From contig CAADRB010000087.1 in NCBI GenBank assembly GCA_900708905.1, positions 167,081 to 231,080 on the forward strand: a DNA stretch of 64,000 nt, in the 5' to 3' direction. Shown in pieces: positions 15,101 to 30,100 of the stretch; the first letter of the stretch is position 1, and every line of letters starts with the position of its first letter. The position numbers and the translations under genes are program-made. Below the pieces are notes generated by a model. The model searched no databases and was not told where the DNA came from. It saw nothing but the letters and a program-made list of their open reading frames with translations. The stretch is from Hymenolepis diminuta (taxonomy: Eukaryota; Platyhelminthes; Cestoda; Cyclophyllidea; Hymenolepididae).

Positions 15101-18100
15101 ACGAAGCTCGGTCATTTTTTTCATTCTTTACTAGAAATTTCTCCAAGTTTTGCAGAAATCTTTAAAAATTTTAATATGCCTTATTATTTGTGCTTTTACA
15201 TTTAAATAAAACCTATTTTTTCCGGGATCTATGTAATCATAACTTAAAGGAAGAAAATAAAAGAAACAGTAAGAAGGAATGGAACTGCGTATTTAGTCAA
15301 GCGCAATCGCAGATGTGGTAATTGTGCACCGAAAGTTTTGGAAAGACATCTGGCCAAGTCCATATGGTGGGAACTTTACTTACACGCAAATAGGGAAGTG
15401 GGAAACTTGATTAGTTTGGCTAATTCTCTCGTGTTTCATTAATTTCATTCAGTAAAAGCCGTTAATTTGATTGAATCCTTTTTCATTTTAACCGGATGAA
15501 TTCTTTAATTCAGCTCGCTTTGATCTATGTCTCGTTCTCGATCTCGTCCCTCATCCTATTCCACTTCATAACGCTTAAATTCTCGAAAGTACAACTTACT
15601 ACTAGTTCTACTAATCAGATGAGGCAATTTCACAGTAGAATGTGCGCTATCGGGCTCATCTGCGAAATAGGAGGTCATGGATTCGATAACGATCGGTAAA
15701 CAGCCAGTGAACGAAATACCAAACCGCAATAGTTAATTCTGGTTAATAAATTGGGAAGGTGTCGTGTTGTTTCCTTTCTGTCTGACATGAGTGTCGTAAA
15801 ACACTTTCCCAACTCAGCTTGTGGGGGTGTGGGGTATTTCATCTTTGAAATCCGCTTGTCATTTTCATTTTCATTTAGGACCTTAGAAATTTTTGAGTGC
15901 AAATTGCATTAATTAAAAGTTTATTTTATAGTATTGGTGCAATTGAGTATTCTTCAAAACAATTTTAATTAGTTCAAAAAGAAGGATACATACACCATTT
16001 TACAAGATTTAATGACGGCTGCCCAATCCACTCCTATCTTTACATAAGAAATATCAATGACTCTTTACTTTGCAAGAATGTAATTGATTAATTCTCGATG
16101 GTGATCTGGAGCTCGTTTTTTGTATCAACTATGCTGTTCAATATCTAGATCCACAAAATTAATTATAAGTGGGGTAGTTATTCATCGATCCCAACTCGTT
16201 TGTGAACTTTGTTCTTTACGGTTTATGGGTAATATGACACTAAGGAGGACTGAATTACGCACCTCTCCATGAATCCACCAACTACAAGCTCGTTTAATTT
16301 GTTTTATGTTGGGTGTAGAATAGGAGACAATTGGAAGCCATTTGTCCTCTATCTGTTTTGTTCCGATCATTTTGACTTGGGACGAATGTTGGAATTGGTA
16401 GTAAAAAAGGCGGCATCAAACCAGTGTACTCGCTACTTCATGGGTATCTCTTTATGAAATTTGTAAAATTATAACCACCCCTCCCCCCTTCCAATTATTC
16501 AGATTTAGAGTGATTTTCTGATTGCTGAATTCAGAAATTAAGTAACTCGACTGTCTGAATTATTATGAATTAACTGAATGAATAGAGGGCTAGGTCCTAT
16601 TAGATTAGTTGGTACCATTTAAACCAAAATTAATACATTATAAATATTAAATTAGAGATCTTTTTAGTAACCTTCAATAGTGTCATTTCCGGAGTTTAGT
16701 GTAAGTACTCTGGATGAGTAAGCGCGCTCTTTTAAATTAGGGAGGAATTATAATAGGTAAAATACAATTGTTTCTCATTTGCCAATAATACTCAAACGGA
16801 GCATAACAAAACAGGGCAAATGAGCATTAAATATCAACATTATCTGCCTGGTCAATTTTCCTTTGTTTTCTCTCCGACTGTTAACTGTTGCATGCACAAC
16901 ATGTTCAACGCCTAGTCAGCATTTTTGTAGCCATTAAATTGCAACATTTTCACTTTGTTTTAAAATAAACAAAAAATTGAATTGAGCGCAATTTAGGAAA
17001 TACTATTTGTTCTATTGAAATGGCCAGCTGCACTGATTAAATCTGGCAGACTTCTAATTTCTCACAAATAAGGCTCCATGATTCTGCCTTCCTGAAGATG
17101 GGGTAGAGAAAATGCTTACCAAAATCGTCCTGGGGATTAGTTATAACAAAGAGAAAAATAGCAAAGAATGTTCTACTAGAGGGTAACTTTTTCACGTATT
17201 TGATTTATTAGTTAGGGAAAGAAAATAAGGACAAATAGAGTGTGTAAATTATTTCCAAGGGCAATGAAGTACACCTAGTCAATTATCGTATATCATCACA
17301 AAGGAAGGCATAATTCGTGTGGCTTTCTCCCAGTCCGGGAGGTCTAATCGTTTCTAGTGGTAAAAATTATGAGGGAGTGATTTACACGACTGTAAAGATT
17401 TGCTTCAAATTTCGGAAGAAGCTTTTTCCCAGTAGTTTCGTTAGACTTTCCATTGTACGTTTTAAAAGGAAAGAAATCGAGTATTTTCGTCAAAACTTAT
17501 TTTGTATAAAGGGCGATCGTAAGGTTATGATTTCGTAACCGCCCTTTTGGTATCCCCTTTATCAATATTGATCAGGGTATTTGACAGTTTTATCATATTC
17601 TTCGAGGTGATTTTGAAGTCATTCCCCATTTTAAAATTCATTTGATTTAAATTGTAGTATAAACGTTTGGTTGCAGTTTTCAAAACTCTCATGACCTCTA
17701 GGGAGTCTCGTATGACAATTCCATAAAGATTTACTTCTTTAATGATCCTTCACGACCCTGGCTCTCAAACAACTGAATTCTTAAATTCATAGTGTGCCGA
17801 TATTTTTGCGCGTTCTTGAATACATTTGCGCCTGGAGATCTTTATAGGCAGTACCTCTTCAACCATCCTGTGGATAATTTATTTTTTGAATATCTTCAAA
17901 TGTCATATTTCAGACAAGACTTTGTCTTCGTCTGGTTCATCTATACACCGTTAGCGCATCATGGTATATAAATAGATCGAAACAAAATAAACCCTTAGAA
18001 TCTACCGCAGAGCCATGCCATTAATAGGATTAGACGTACCCATGTCTGTCTATGAGGCGCAACTGATGCTAGACGTTTATTTTGTCCAAATTTTGTTTAT

Positions 18101-21100
18101 ACTTAGGCGTCTATCTTCTTCAATGTGTTTCTCTCAAAACCTGGTTTGTGATAATATTCAAATTGGATAGATAGATAGATGATCGGGAATTGAACTGAGA
18201 CAAACATCAAGGTATCAGCGGCCAGTGAGAAGGTTGGAGATATGGAATTGTATTCTATAGTATTTATTTTTGGTCGAACGATTCTCAGGACAAGAAGCTC
18301 TTAACCTTCTGTGGGACATCATTAGCCAGGAAAAGATGTCATTACTTCCTAAGTATTCATTAAGGCAAGCCTTTAACACTTTTTTTCTAATAGTTTCAAG
18401 TTCAAATACGTTCGAGACTTTTACACAACTCTTTGTTTGTCTTTCAAGTTACATTTATCAGAAGAAAGAATAGTAATTACCTATTTTTTCTTATTGAATC
18501 AGGCTGGTAGCTGCTATAAACACGTTTTCTCACCCAAATAAACGATATCAGGAATAAACAATTTTAATCTTCACTTTAAACATTGTGCATAAATTGATCA
18601 TTCATCACTTCTACATCTTGCCTACGAGGTCGCTTTATTAGGGGGCTCCATTTAAGGCACACTTATTCCTTATAAAGAACCTTTTATTTTTACTCAACGC
18701 TAATTCGTAAAGCATTGTATTTCCATCTCGATAACAGCTGCTGTAGGAATGTACTTATGTGGCACCGGTCGACAGTGTAATGGCTACCATAAAATCGTCG
18801 GTGCCTTTTCATATCTCTGCCCATTTATTATTCTGTTCTGACTTTTGGATACCGCAATGGTGTTACACCGACCCCACTCCTCCTCCTCCTCCTCCTCCTT
18901 CACCAATCAACCCTTTCTGTACCTTCTAGTCACCTAATTGTTTTTATACACTTGTGGTGGTGGTGTCATTTCCACCTATCATTAACTCACCCTCCCTTAA
19001 ATGTAGGATTGCTTTTGTTTTCTTCCTTCGTAGGTGTTTTTTTTGGAATGTTGACAAATCGTCATCGTTAGTGCTTTTAATTGCTATTAGGGAAATATTG
19101 TGATTAAGTATGCATTTTGTCTTTTCAACATCATTTAGGGCCCGTTTTTTTCTAGTCATATTCCTAATCTCTTGGATCAAAATATCCTCTCAGAGAGAGA
19201 GAGAGAGAGAGGAATAGTAAAATATGGATATTTTGATTTTGAACGAGTTGCGATCTCGTTGCCCTTGAAATATTTAAAAACCTCTCATTTGTTTGAATCT
19301 AGGTTTTGAGTGTGGTTGAATGACCATTGTCCTAAGTGTCAGGTTTCAAGAGCAAAGATGTATCATGTTTGTAAATCTCTAATCCCGCATTTCACAAAAC
19401 AATTTAAATTCGTCTGATAAAAAAAGAGTGTACTTACTGCAATTGATGAATTTTAAAATATTTGGCCCTGCTTTATAGCCTTTAAACTGAGATTTAATCT
19501 ATTCTTTTCCTAAGTGATTGAATATATGTAAGAAAGTAATCCGATATCATGGTCTCCTGAATACTAATTTATTCACGTTGAATGTTGGAGAACGCCTCCC
19601 TCAGTGAAAAGAGGAATTAATGTAAAGAACAGGTAAAGTCATTCCACTCAACCCAATCCCTCCTGAAAGGATATTTCTAAGAGTTGGTCCGTTATTATGC
19701 TGTTAAAGCGTGTAGGTGCTACTGCTGCTGTTGGCTGTATTTGTATTGTTTTAATTTAATGACTACCAATTGACGTGCGCATGTACCTTTAGTCTGGTCT
19801 GGCCACAGTGATAACACTTTGGAAGGAGATATGAGAATTTGAGGCAGATAAAGTCACTCTTAAGCTCATATAATTCCAGTTCTACGAACTTTCCCTGCAG
19901 TTAGTCTCATATGCCCGCCATGTTCTACTAAGAGCCGTCTGCTTATTTTGAAAAGTGCTGAATTTTTTTACCAATAAACTTCCTGTCTTTCAGAGTATGC
20001 TGCATGTACGAAGGTCTCTGTGGTGCCGCCTCCGAATCGGCAGAATTTACAACTCTGACAACAATTCCAGCAGCCCCTCGATTACCAAATGTCTTCGCGA
20101 GGACCAAGAGCTCTCTCAGTGTTCGTTGGGCAGTTCCCGCCGACAATGGATCCAAAATCACTTCATACCGGTTGCAATGTGCAACTGTTACCAAAGGAGG
20201 GGTAAGAGAATTTTTAGCAAAGACCCATTAGCTTTTAATCTTTTCATGAACACAACACAATGGATTCGGAATTCCAGAGGAATTTGCCTTCTTAATACTT
20301 ACTCCGGGGAGAAGGGGGAAATTCCCCAGTACATTGGTCAGATAAAGTTCGTTATAAGTTGGGCCGGAAGATATGTAGCTTTCAGTACTTGGCATTTACC
20401 AGGTAGAGAGAGAGATGGAGTTGAATTTTCTTTATTTCAACGCCATTTCATACTTATGACCACAAGAACTTGAGGCTTTGTTAAACTTTATGTTCTTCTG
20501 AGTATTCGTCTTGATTGTGTAAAGTAATTTTAAAAATATAAGATCCACCTCCAAAAGTACTTACTTAATCATGTATTTCTTGTTGGCAGAGGAAAGCGTG
20601 TCTGAAAGTTCACGAATTTCTAGGTTTTGGCGTTGGCGTTTGTCCCATCTTCAAAGTATAAGCTGTACGAAAATTACTTGATCCATCTTCTTTCTGACAG
20701 CTGGATACGTGATAATAATGTTCTCTAAGTTCATTGAGGCAATGGAGTTTTTCCCAACATTGATCTTAAACCGAGCTCGGATGTCCTAGACGTAGGCTCT
20801 TTATTTGAAAATCTCATTCTACCATCCTTTGTTGGTTACTGATGGTTAATGGTGTAGGTCACCTACATTAAAGGATGGTTCCCATCACCGTGTAGATATG
20901 CTAATTCACATTCTGTTAGATGAGGTAGTAGTTATACGGGGTCACTTCCAACCGGCTGGTAAGGTAACCAGACCGCATAAAATAAGCGGTCAGCCAATAT
21001 GTAACCTAATCGTGCAACAGGATAGATCTTGCCAAAAAACCAAAGAAGTAAAATCCCATTTTAATTGAAAATTTTTCATAATTGAAAAATTATATTCTTG

Positions 21101-24100
21101 ACTAAAAACAGGATCACTGGAGCTGTGTTTGCGTTAACCGCAGGCTACATGGCAACATATGTGACGGCTCAATTAACCCGTTTTATAAAGGAGAAAACCT
21201 GGGATCAATTCATCATACTCCAGATTCGTTTTGGGTTGTTAATTAATTATTTAATTCAACTTTGATGTCTTAGTGAAACAAATCACTGGACGGGTTGGCT
21301 AGAGGAATATCAACAACTGTTCAGAGAAACATAGTGGAGTGATTTATACTAATTATACGTTAGCGTTTACGTAATTTAAACGATTAATAAATGCCAAGAA
21401 TTCATATCCAGTGAATTTGAGTGTTATCTAAGATTTTATCTCGTGGTAAGTTAAAGAGAAATATTAACAGACTGTAACAAACTATTCATAACAGGGAAAG
21501 TTAATCTTAGGTTTTTTTCTGAGGTTTCTATGGTGGTGTAATTTTTCGAATTCGATAATCTTTTCTCTCAAGTCGCTCAATCGATTCACCATAAACGTGG
21601 AATGGTATAACTCAATTCGCAGAGTCACACTGATTTGAAATTTTAAAATGGAACAGTCAAGAGGGCTTCCATCGCAAACGGAACTACAGTGTGCATTATG
21701 CTCATGTAATGAATTCCTGAGACGGCGATTATCTCAAGACAATATCTGATAGCCTTGCGTAGGTGTAGTGGCCTCTGTTGGCGCACTTCTCCTCCTTCTC
21801 AATTCAATATTCGAAAGTTTTTATGTCATCCTAAAATTAGCTCCATAGCCATGGATGGTTTGGCTCTATCCCGCGCGCTCTCTCTCTCTCATTTACTCTC
21901 GTATTGTCTAAAAACTGCGTGATCCCAAAATAGCAAACTGAGGGATTTTAATAAAAGGCGTTTCCGTTAATTCTGTTTGTTGGATAAATTTTAATGACTA
22001 ATTAATGTTCCTCACTCTTTCTCTTCCCAGCAGGATCTTCCATTTTTAATTCATTTATTGTACCCGTGGTAATTTATTTTTAATGGTCTTTGTGTTAATG
22101 GGGAAAAATCTCTCCAACTCTGAAAGTGACATTAAAATCGACACTCATTTTAACCTGATATTCCCCTAATACTGGTAAATTCATATATTTTATTGATTGC
22201 TAAGTTGCGATCCCGTCGGATGAACCTGTTTTCCAACAGTCATATTGGAGAGAGAGTGGCATCCTTAATCGTCCGGTTTGAATCTTGAATTTTGCTATAC
22301 GCCTGTGTCCCCCAAATTTTGGTTGGTCTTCCTCTTCACAAAATGGCCTTGATCTTTAAACACTTCGCCACTGGTGTAGAGTCACAAAAGAAGTGGAATA
22401 TAACCTCCCAAGTCCATTTTGGAGATCGTTATCCAACACTCACTTATAGTAGAGGTTAGCATTCTACAGATTTCCTTGCGAGAAACTTGGATTCTGCCTC
22501 CTCCCTTCCCTCTATTAGCCCTATTGAATCAGTGTGATTGATCATTCCGCACACTGGATTTAAACCGATTGGAATGGATCACCTTGAATCCATTAACTGC
22601 TAAAGAGAAAGCTCTTCCTTTTAATAGTCTCATGGATTTGATGCGCTTTCCTAACGGACAGCTGTCTGTTTACTTTGAAGCACTCCCGAACGCTATTCTT
22701 CACCATTTCTTTCAAGCTGGTTAACTTAAAGCGCTTACGAAGATAGGGAAAGTTAATTTTACTACTGCTTTAATGTGCGTGAGTGAAATCAATTAAAGCT
22801 TTTATGATTCCGGATAAGATACCGAATATAGCTACATACTTGAGATTCATTGTTTAAATAAAATCATTTTACTGCTCTTTATGGAATAAAGAAATGGATA
22901 TGTATATGCAGCTATTGCAAGTCTTATCTTTTTTAGTAAACAAAAATACTATCTCACCGAAGTACAAGTTCTAGGTCAAATTTCGTTCTGTTAACTAGCT
23001 CTCGGAAAAGAGATTTTAGAATTTGAAATCCCCATTCGTAACAATTGTTTTTATCAGGTTGTAACAGAAGTTCTGTCCGTTTTTTAAAATTTGAATTAAA
23101 GTGAAAGTGTTGTCAAAAATACATTTATTTAGTGTTCAACATGGTCACCATTTTTAATTAATTACATCTTCCCGTCTTGTCACAAGCTTTCTCATTCCTT
23201 CTTCATAGAATTTAGCCAGTTTGGACTCAAAACAAGAAACTAGATTCTTCATTTCGGCCTCTTCTCTTGAAGTAAGCCTTTGCCCCATTACATGATTCTG
23301 TGAAATCCTGAAAAGACGACAATCGGTTGGTAGAAGATGGGGAGAATGTGGTGGGTGATGCATGACTTCTGAGCCAAATTTCCAAGGAGACTTTTGGTTG
23401 CTCTTGAAATGTGGGATCTGGCATTGTGATGCTGCAGAATCACTCCTTTTCGATTCATCAAAGAAGGCCGTTTTTCCTGTAAAACTGCTTTCCGTTAACT
23501 CCTTTTGAAGGAGTCACCTACTGACAGTTAACTTCAGATTTTATTGTTTGATTGTCACCCATTAGTTCATAATCAACAACTCCCTTCAAATCCCACCATA
23601 AACACAACAGAATTTTTGTCGCGTGCAGTCCACTTCTCTGTTTGAAAGTGGAATTGGCTTTGAGCCGCTGTCTTAACTTAACCACTGTCTTTTGCGCTTA
23701 ACATTGTTGTAAAGGACCCATCATTCCTCGTCGCCGACAGTTAGGATTCGGTCTGAAAAAGGTGTCAGAAGTTCATGAGAAGGCAGTGAAGCAGAGGAGC
23801 TGACACGCTGTTGCTTGTTCATTTCTGACAAATCCCATTTCCCTTGTGGGACCCATTTGCCAGCCTTTGAGTCTTTTCATTTTCCTATATATGGTCAGAT
23901 GGTGGCTTACGTTAAAGGTTCTGTTCAGTCCTCCAGTAATGCAAGTTGGATTTTCATCAATGCCAACTTCCCATTGCTCAGACTTGAGCAATTTTTCGAT
24001 TATCCTGCTCTCAGTGCGTCTTTCAGACTGAAGTCATCCATTTTGAAACCACCTGCAGAAAGCCGCCTTCTACAGGTCTTTTCATTCACAACATCATTTC

Positions 24101-27100
24101 CACAAGTGTCTTTGAGTGTTTTGCTGCCCAGTTTGTCGTAGTTGCCTCAAGAAATACAAGCAGTAAGAGACACCTCACATACTCTTCATTTGGAGTGTAC
24201 AGAAGAGCTAGGAATGGTTGTCAACAACGAAAATTGTCGGACAATCTGAAGGAAGAAATAATATTTTAATAATTACAGCAGAGAAGCATGAAATATGAAG
24301 GAGCTAAACTGAAGTAATCGCACCCTAAACACATCGTAAAAGAATTGGACAGAACTTCTGTTAAAATCTGATATATCTCTTCCTTTAGTAGAAATCACCC
24401 TCAAATTCACAAGAAATTAGAAACAACATTGGAATACATATCCAGTAATCTCTCTAAACTTTTTATTATTTTTACTTAATAAGAATATGCCAAGACAATA
24501 GTACTTTGAAAAATCATTAGGAAGGCGATAGAACTCAAGGTCAAAATTTTAAAACAGTGGGCCTTTTATATCAAGTGGGTTGCACTCAAACATATGGGAA
24601 TTTTGATTAATTAATTTCTTCTCTCTCTCTCCTCTTATAACAGCCCTTAATAGTAAATACCAGAAAATTATCTGACCTAAGCCATTTGCCAGTTTAGAAT
24701 TTTAAATGAATGAAGTCAAAACACTGCCATCAAAAGTTATCTGATCTTGGAAGATAATGGGACATACCTAGTGTATTGTTTTAGAGTTTTAATCGTGATG
24801 AGTAGAGAAAGTCAAAGCCGTCTTTGCCAGGGAAATTATGTCTCTCTGTACTGATAAAAAGATTAAATTAGAAACGATGATTTATTAATAGCATGCCAAG
24901 CTTTGCGATTCTGTTCCGTAAGTTATCTTCAGCTCTCCTACGTTAAAAATCATCTTAACTGCTGCCTTGACCATATCAATAACAAAGCCTTGAAATGCTA
25001 CGTCAAGCCGTCCAAATAAGCTCAATGTATACTTCGAGCGCGATGCTCATTAATCCAAATATGATCGTATAAAGTTTTTTGAAAGATGCTACACAGCACT
25101 CACCCTGGCCAGATGGATATCTTAATGGAGCCTCGCTGGGGGAAATTTCCAAATCTTCCTCCTCGTTTATTAGGTAGATTTTATATTTATGGTTTTATTA
25201 ACTGTTAGGTTAATTAAAAAAGGCTGATAACATAGCCGTAATGTGTGCATCTAACTCATTTGAAGCAGTTAAAATTTGTCGGTAACTAATTGTGTATTGA
25301 GGTTACAACTCAACATGCTGTATGCAGAGATTAGCATACAAAAATCTTTACCTTCAAAATTTGTTCTTCGGTCTCAGGTAAAGTATCTTGACTTATTTTG
25401 AAGAAAAATCTAAATGGGTAAAATGAAATACAATTAGACTGTTAGAAGGTTCGAGAAGGAAGGAGAATCAAGGTCAGTTTGCTTTTACTTTTTCATCCAT
25501 TTATTCTTACTCAGGAAAAACAGGATGAAAATTTCATTATTAGTCCCTCTGTGAAAGTGTCTTCAGTATAGTTTCAAAGCCCTCTCGGGAAAGTGCTTTC
25601 CAAAACTAATTTTGAGTAGAGTGATAGTATTATGCTCGCCTTCTTGCGAGAAACTGAAATTCTACTCTTATTTTATTAGTGACACTTGATCAGTGCAGTT
25701 GGTTTTTCTACTCATTGAGTTTGCACCGATAGGCAGTGAACTCGTGATCTCCGAATTCACTAACCTCTGCGGAGTTAATCTCGATCATGTTAAACTCTGC
25801 GTCATAACCCGCTTTAGTTGTAGAATTACAGAAATTTATTTGATAAATGGTCATTTGTGGGTCTAAAATGATGATATATGTACAACAATTTCTCATCTCA
25901 TTTTATTTTTGTGTAAGAACTGTTGACGCTAAAATAATACTTTGTGAATAACTGCCTCGTTATCTTTCATCCGCTGCCTTTCTTCCGATAAACCGCCAAT
26001 TTTTGGTTGTCTTCCATTTAATCTTCTTCCTGTAAACGGAAGTGGAAGCTATGCATGTGTCATCAAGCCGATAATTAGCCCATTTTAAGGCTAAACAACC
26101 TTTCTTTGATGATCTCAGTGACTTCTTAAAGCCTCCCTTTGAAAATTTCTCACATTAAACCACATTGGCAAATATTGTAAACGGAAGCGTATGTCTATGA
26201 GTTTAATAAAACGCGCGGGGAGGTGTAATGGTCCAGAAATGTAGTCTTGAATGTTGGGCAGAATAGAAAGAATGGAATTGAATTGAAAATACTGAATTGG
26301 AATTGGCATTCACGCACTGACGCATCAAGAATAGTGCAGCGCGAAATCCGGTAACGCAACTGAACCCCTATAAATGCCATCCTGGTGGTACTCTAATTGA
26401 AAATAACCATATGCNNNNNNNNNNNNNNNNNNNNNNNNNNNNNNNNNNNNNNNNNNNNNNNNNNNNNNNNNNNNNNNNNNNNNNNNNNNNNNNNNNNNNN
26501 NNNNNNNNNNNNNNNNNNNNNNNNNNNNNNNNNNNNNNNNNGGAGAGTGGGTAGAAGGAAGGGTCAGAGAATCAGAAGAATCCTATCTTTTCTGAACTCT
26601 AGAATCCCCCGTTTATCTAATTTCTCGAGTTTAAATTCCCAGTTAATCGGTATCTTATACGGAAAAATCGAATGACAAGATTTACTTTTTCTTTAAATAA
26701 ATTTTAAGGCGCTCTTTTCAAGTTAAAGGAGTTTATCTGTTTGGATGAATAATTATTCACTGTAAATTATTTATTTCAACAAGAAATTAACCCTATCAAT
26801 TTGCTCATCTTAATTTAGCAAGTAATAGTTCCCTTTTGATCAAACTTTGGCAAAATTTAGAAATTTTGCTCTAGTTACATTCATGCTCTTTTCAGTTATA
26901 ATCCACCCTCTTTGTTGTCATTTAAAGTGTTAAATAAACCTAACATGTACAGCATTTATCATGTTTATAATCTCCAAGGCGTTTTCTTCTTTTGTCGGCA
27001 AATAAAGGAGAAATGTAGTTAAGTGATGATGTTTCTTTTCTCCATAGAGGAGGATAATATGGAAATTAGACCTTATCTCGCCGTTCTACCTTTACTTTCT

Positions 27101-30100
27101 GTTTCTATTCTTCCTCCTCCATTAACATTTTCTGTCTGTACTGTTTTATCGTATTGTGGTTCCTTGTGATTTATTTGCATCTGTGATTATTACTGGTGCT
27201 GTATGGGAGCCTCATGGGAAAAATTTCGATATGAAAGTTTTGTAATATTGCTTCTTCTTCTTGTTGTTGTTTACTTATTTGACAAACCTGCACCTTGTTG
27301 ATAAAAAACAAAATTTCTAAATAATGATAATAATTTTTACTGCAACTAACCCAAGTGGTCATTTTTGGCGAGCGTTTAAATTTGAAATTTAGTGCTTTCT
27401 ATGTGGGGGAGGGTGGGGGCAGAAGGGGGACGTTTTTCACAAAAAAATAAAAGTTATTTTCTTTATCTTCCACATATCGTTATATTGCTTTTACTAATAG
27501 TGTTTGGGTACAATTCAGCTGCAATTAATCTTAAGTGAATTCCACCAATCGAGCAAGAAGCTCTGAATTTCAAAGATACGATCTCACTCATGACCTTACC
27601 GGTTAAATGACGAAATTTGAAGATTAGAACATTATACAGAGAATATAAATAACGAACCGCACCAAGTTTAGACTCGTGATGTCCTCCCTCTCCGTTTCAT
27701 TCGTTATTGGACCTGTTTGCTGCTCCCTTAGATATTTTCTCTTGATTATATCTCGTAAATATTTTCAGTGTCATGGACAATAACTATAGTGATAATCGTT
27801 GTCTTCTAATAGCCTTAGATGGTTGTATATGTTTAGATCCATTGGAATGTGGTATTCAACACACTTAGTTACAGTTTTAGGAAGCGATGCGGCATTCCAT
27901 TGAGCACCCATGTTGATTTATATGTCTGTGCTATTCTAATTATCAGATGTTAATTTTATTAGTTGCTCATCAGACCCAAAATAGCCAGCTCCACTTATTT
28001 TGATTCCTTTATCACAGCCTGATTCTATTCAAGCCGCGTTGGCGTTTATTCCCCGCTCTTCAAATTCCTAATTCCTCTTCCTCTCTCATTTCCTCGCGGT
28101 TCTTAAATACCTCCCGCTGATAACGCAGTTCTACTGACAAGATTTAGTACGCTGCTCCTGAATAGCCTTCATTATTTATCTCTAATTTGAGAACATGTTT
28201 CGAATAGATCGTGTTTTGTTAATTTTTTACTCAGTGAAATTCATTGCCATCAGATTCGAGTTTTGTGAAAACTGCGGTTATTGGTCGCTTGTATCTGAAT
28301 GGATATCCTCGAATGCATTTCATTGATGAGTAAATTACTTTTATAGGAATACACTTCTACAAAATGGACGATGTTAGAAAAAATTGCTTTCATAATTTTT
28401 TAAAATTAATTGATATTCGTTTTTTGCCGTTCTTTTTGCTGCAAAATTGTTATCGTTAAAATTTGTCCGCCTATTTTAATGGAACTCGAAGAATTTATTC
28501 GGCCTAAATTGAGGAGGAAATTTCGGCGTTGATAAAATCTCTCTAAATGTGACGGCAACGGCGGAATGCAGAATTTAAACGAAGAATAATGCGGAGGCGG
28601 AAGAAGAAATAAAGAAATCAAATTCATATTTCGAGGATGTAGTAGCTTTACACAAACAGATAGTTAATACATCAATTGATAAGGTCTTTCGAGGGAAGAC
28701 AATAGAAACCTATTCCTTACTTTCGAGCCGGTCTTATGGCGATAGCGTACCTATCACTGAAAGACCGATCGAAATTTGTTGATGCATATCCCATTGAAAA
28801 GCCTTTTCTGCAGTGGACAAATAATTACTGCTATTACTGAATACCCATTGTCAAACGCCAACTTACCGCTCTTAGAAAAAACGATGGCTGCTATCATTGA
28901 CTCTTCTAAATGTATATTCTTTCGAACGTATTTAAAGATGCTTTGCCAAAATTACAGTGAACGAATGACCAAGGTCATTTAAAAGTCCGTTTCTGAACGA
29001 AATTCTTAATAGTCTGGACGAATAACAACTTTCTATTAGGGGACGTTGTAATATTAAAATCAATACCTCTTCGCCTCTTATTCCTATTTTAATATAGGCA
29101 ATAACTTGGTGCAGTTTTTTTTCAATCATTTGGCCTGATACAGATATAGTTACACTTATTATGGCTTTTAAAAGACCTCCTTAAAATTTAAACCCCTTTC
29201 TTTCAGTTCGTTTATCTGGAAATGGATGTATGAAAACGGCAAATTTTTTAAAATTGTATTCTTGTTATTAGCTACAGTAGTAAAAATATATCTTACAATT
29301 TTCAATCGTGGAAAGCGGCTGACATTGAATAACCGTAAGTCCAAGAAATGATAAGGGGAGAGAGAATCGAAGAGATATGGAAATCAGCGTCAAGGTTTCA
29401 AAGAGTCTTTTATTTGATTTTTGGATGCGGGTTGTACAATATTTGCCAACTGGATAGTTCACGTTCTAACATTTGAATTTCACGATTTGCCCCCTGGATT
29501 TCAGTGGGAGCTTCTCTACGATATTTGGTGCTTATCGACGGGCATTATTTAATAAAGAAGAGTTGGTTTTGCCACCTCACTTCATTTTTTTCTAAGTTTA
29601 AGAAATCAAGTAATCTTTTAAGATATTCTGCAGATGTGAAGGATATTGTTTTGAATTGCATGATCCTCTTTGCTTACTTGTTCTAATCTCTACTCTAGGG
29701 TACTCCTTCATTCCAAGTCTGTTACACGGGGACTCAAAGGTACCATAAAATGACTCACCTTCAACCGGCTACAACATACATGCTTCGTGTAGCCGCCATC
29801 AATGCTCATGGACAAGGGTGAGCTAAATTTTCTTCCCTTATGTATATAACAACGGACGTAATTTAAGCTCACATTATGATAAATACAGTCCGATAAATGC
29901 AGGTTGCTTTATATTTTATACCGTCTGCATCGTTAGATTCTAGATTCCTAGAAAGGTCGGCTTTTTTATCGGAGGCGAGGCTTCAAATTACATAGCCAGA
30001 GAGAGCGATCAGATATGCACACAAATACCATTTGCATTGTGATATTAAGAGGATGTACTATTAATATGCCTCTTTCCTTCCCACAGTCCATGGAGTGAAG

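Larger units (their letters stand above)
12585..19993 (+). other. FNDC3 intron, 7.4 kb
   Basis: It contains the first copy of the unclassified repeat (13855-14190) and three microsatellites. Otherwise nothing is recognisable. Confidence 0.7.
20202..29698 (+). other. FNDC3 intron, 9.5 kb
   Basis: This is the largest intron seen. It holds mariner copy 1, the N gap, repeat copy 2 and a short CT-rich run near 21881. No extra exon is needed, because the flanking exons join in phase 0 within one FN3 domain. Confidence 0.7.

Noticed and set aside
23815..24141. 108-codon open frame on the + strand, repeated exactly at 34030-34356 on the - strand
   Set aside because: It is antisense to the mariner transposase reading in both copies; the repetition reflects the duplicated element, not a conserved gene.
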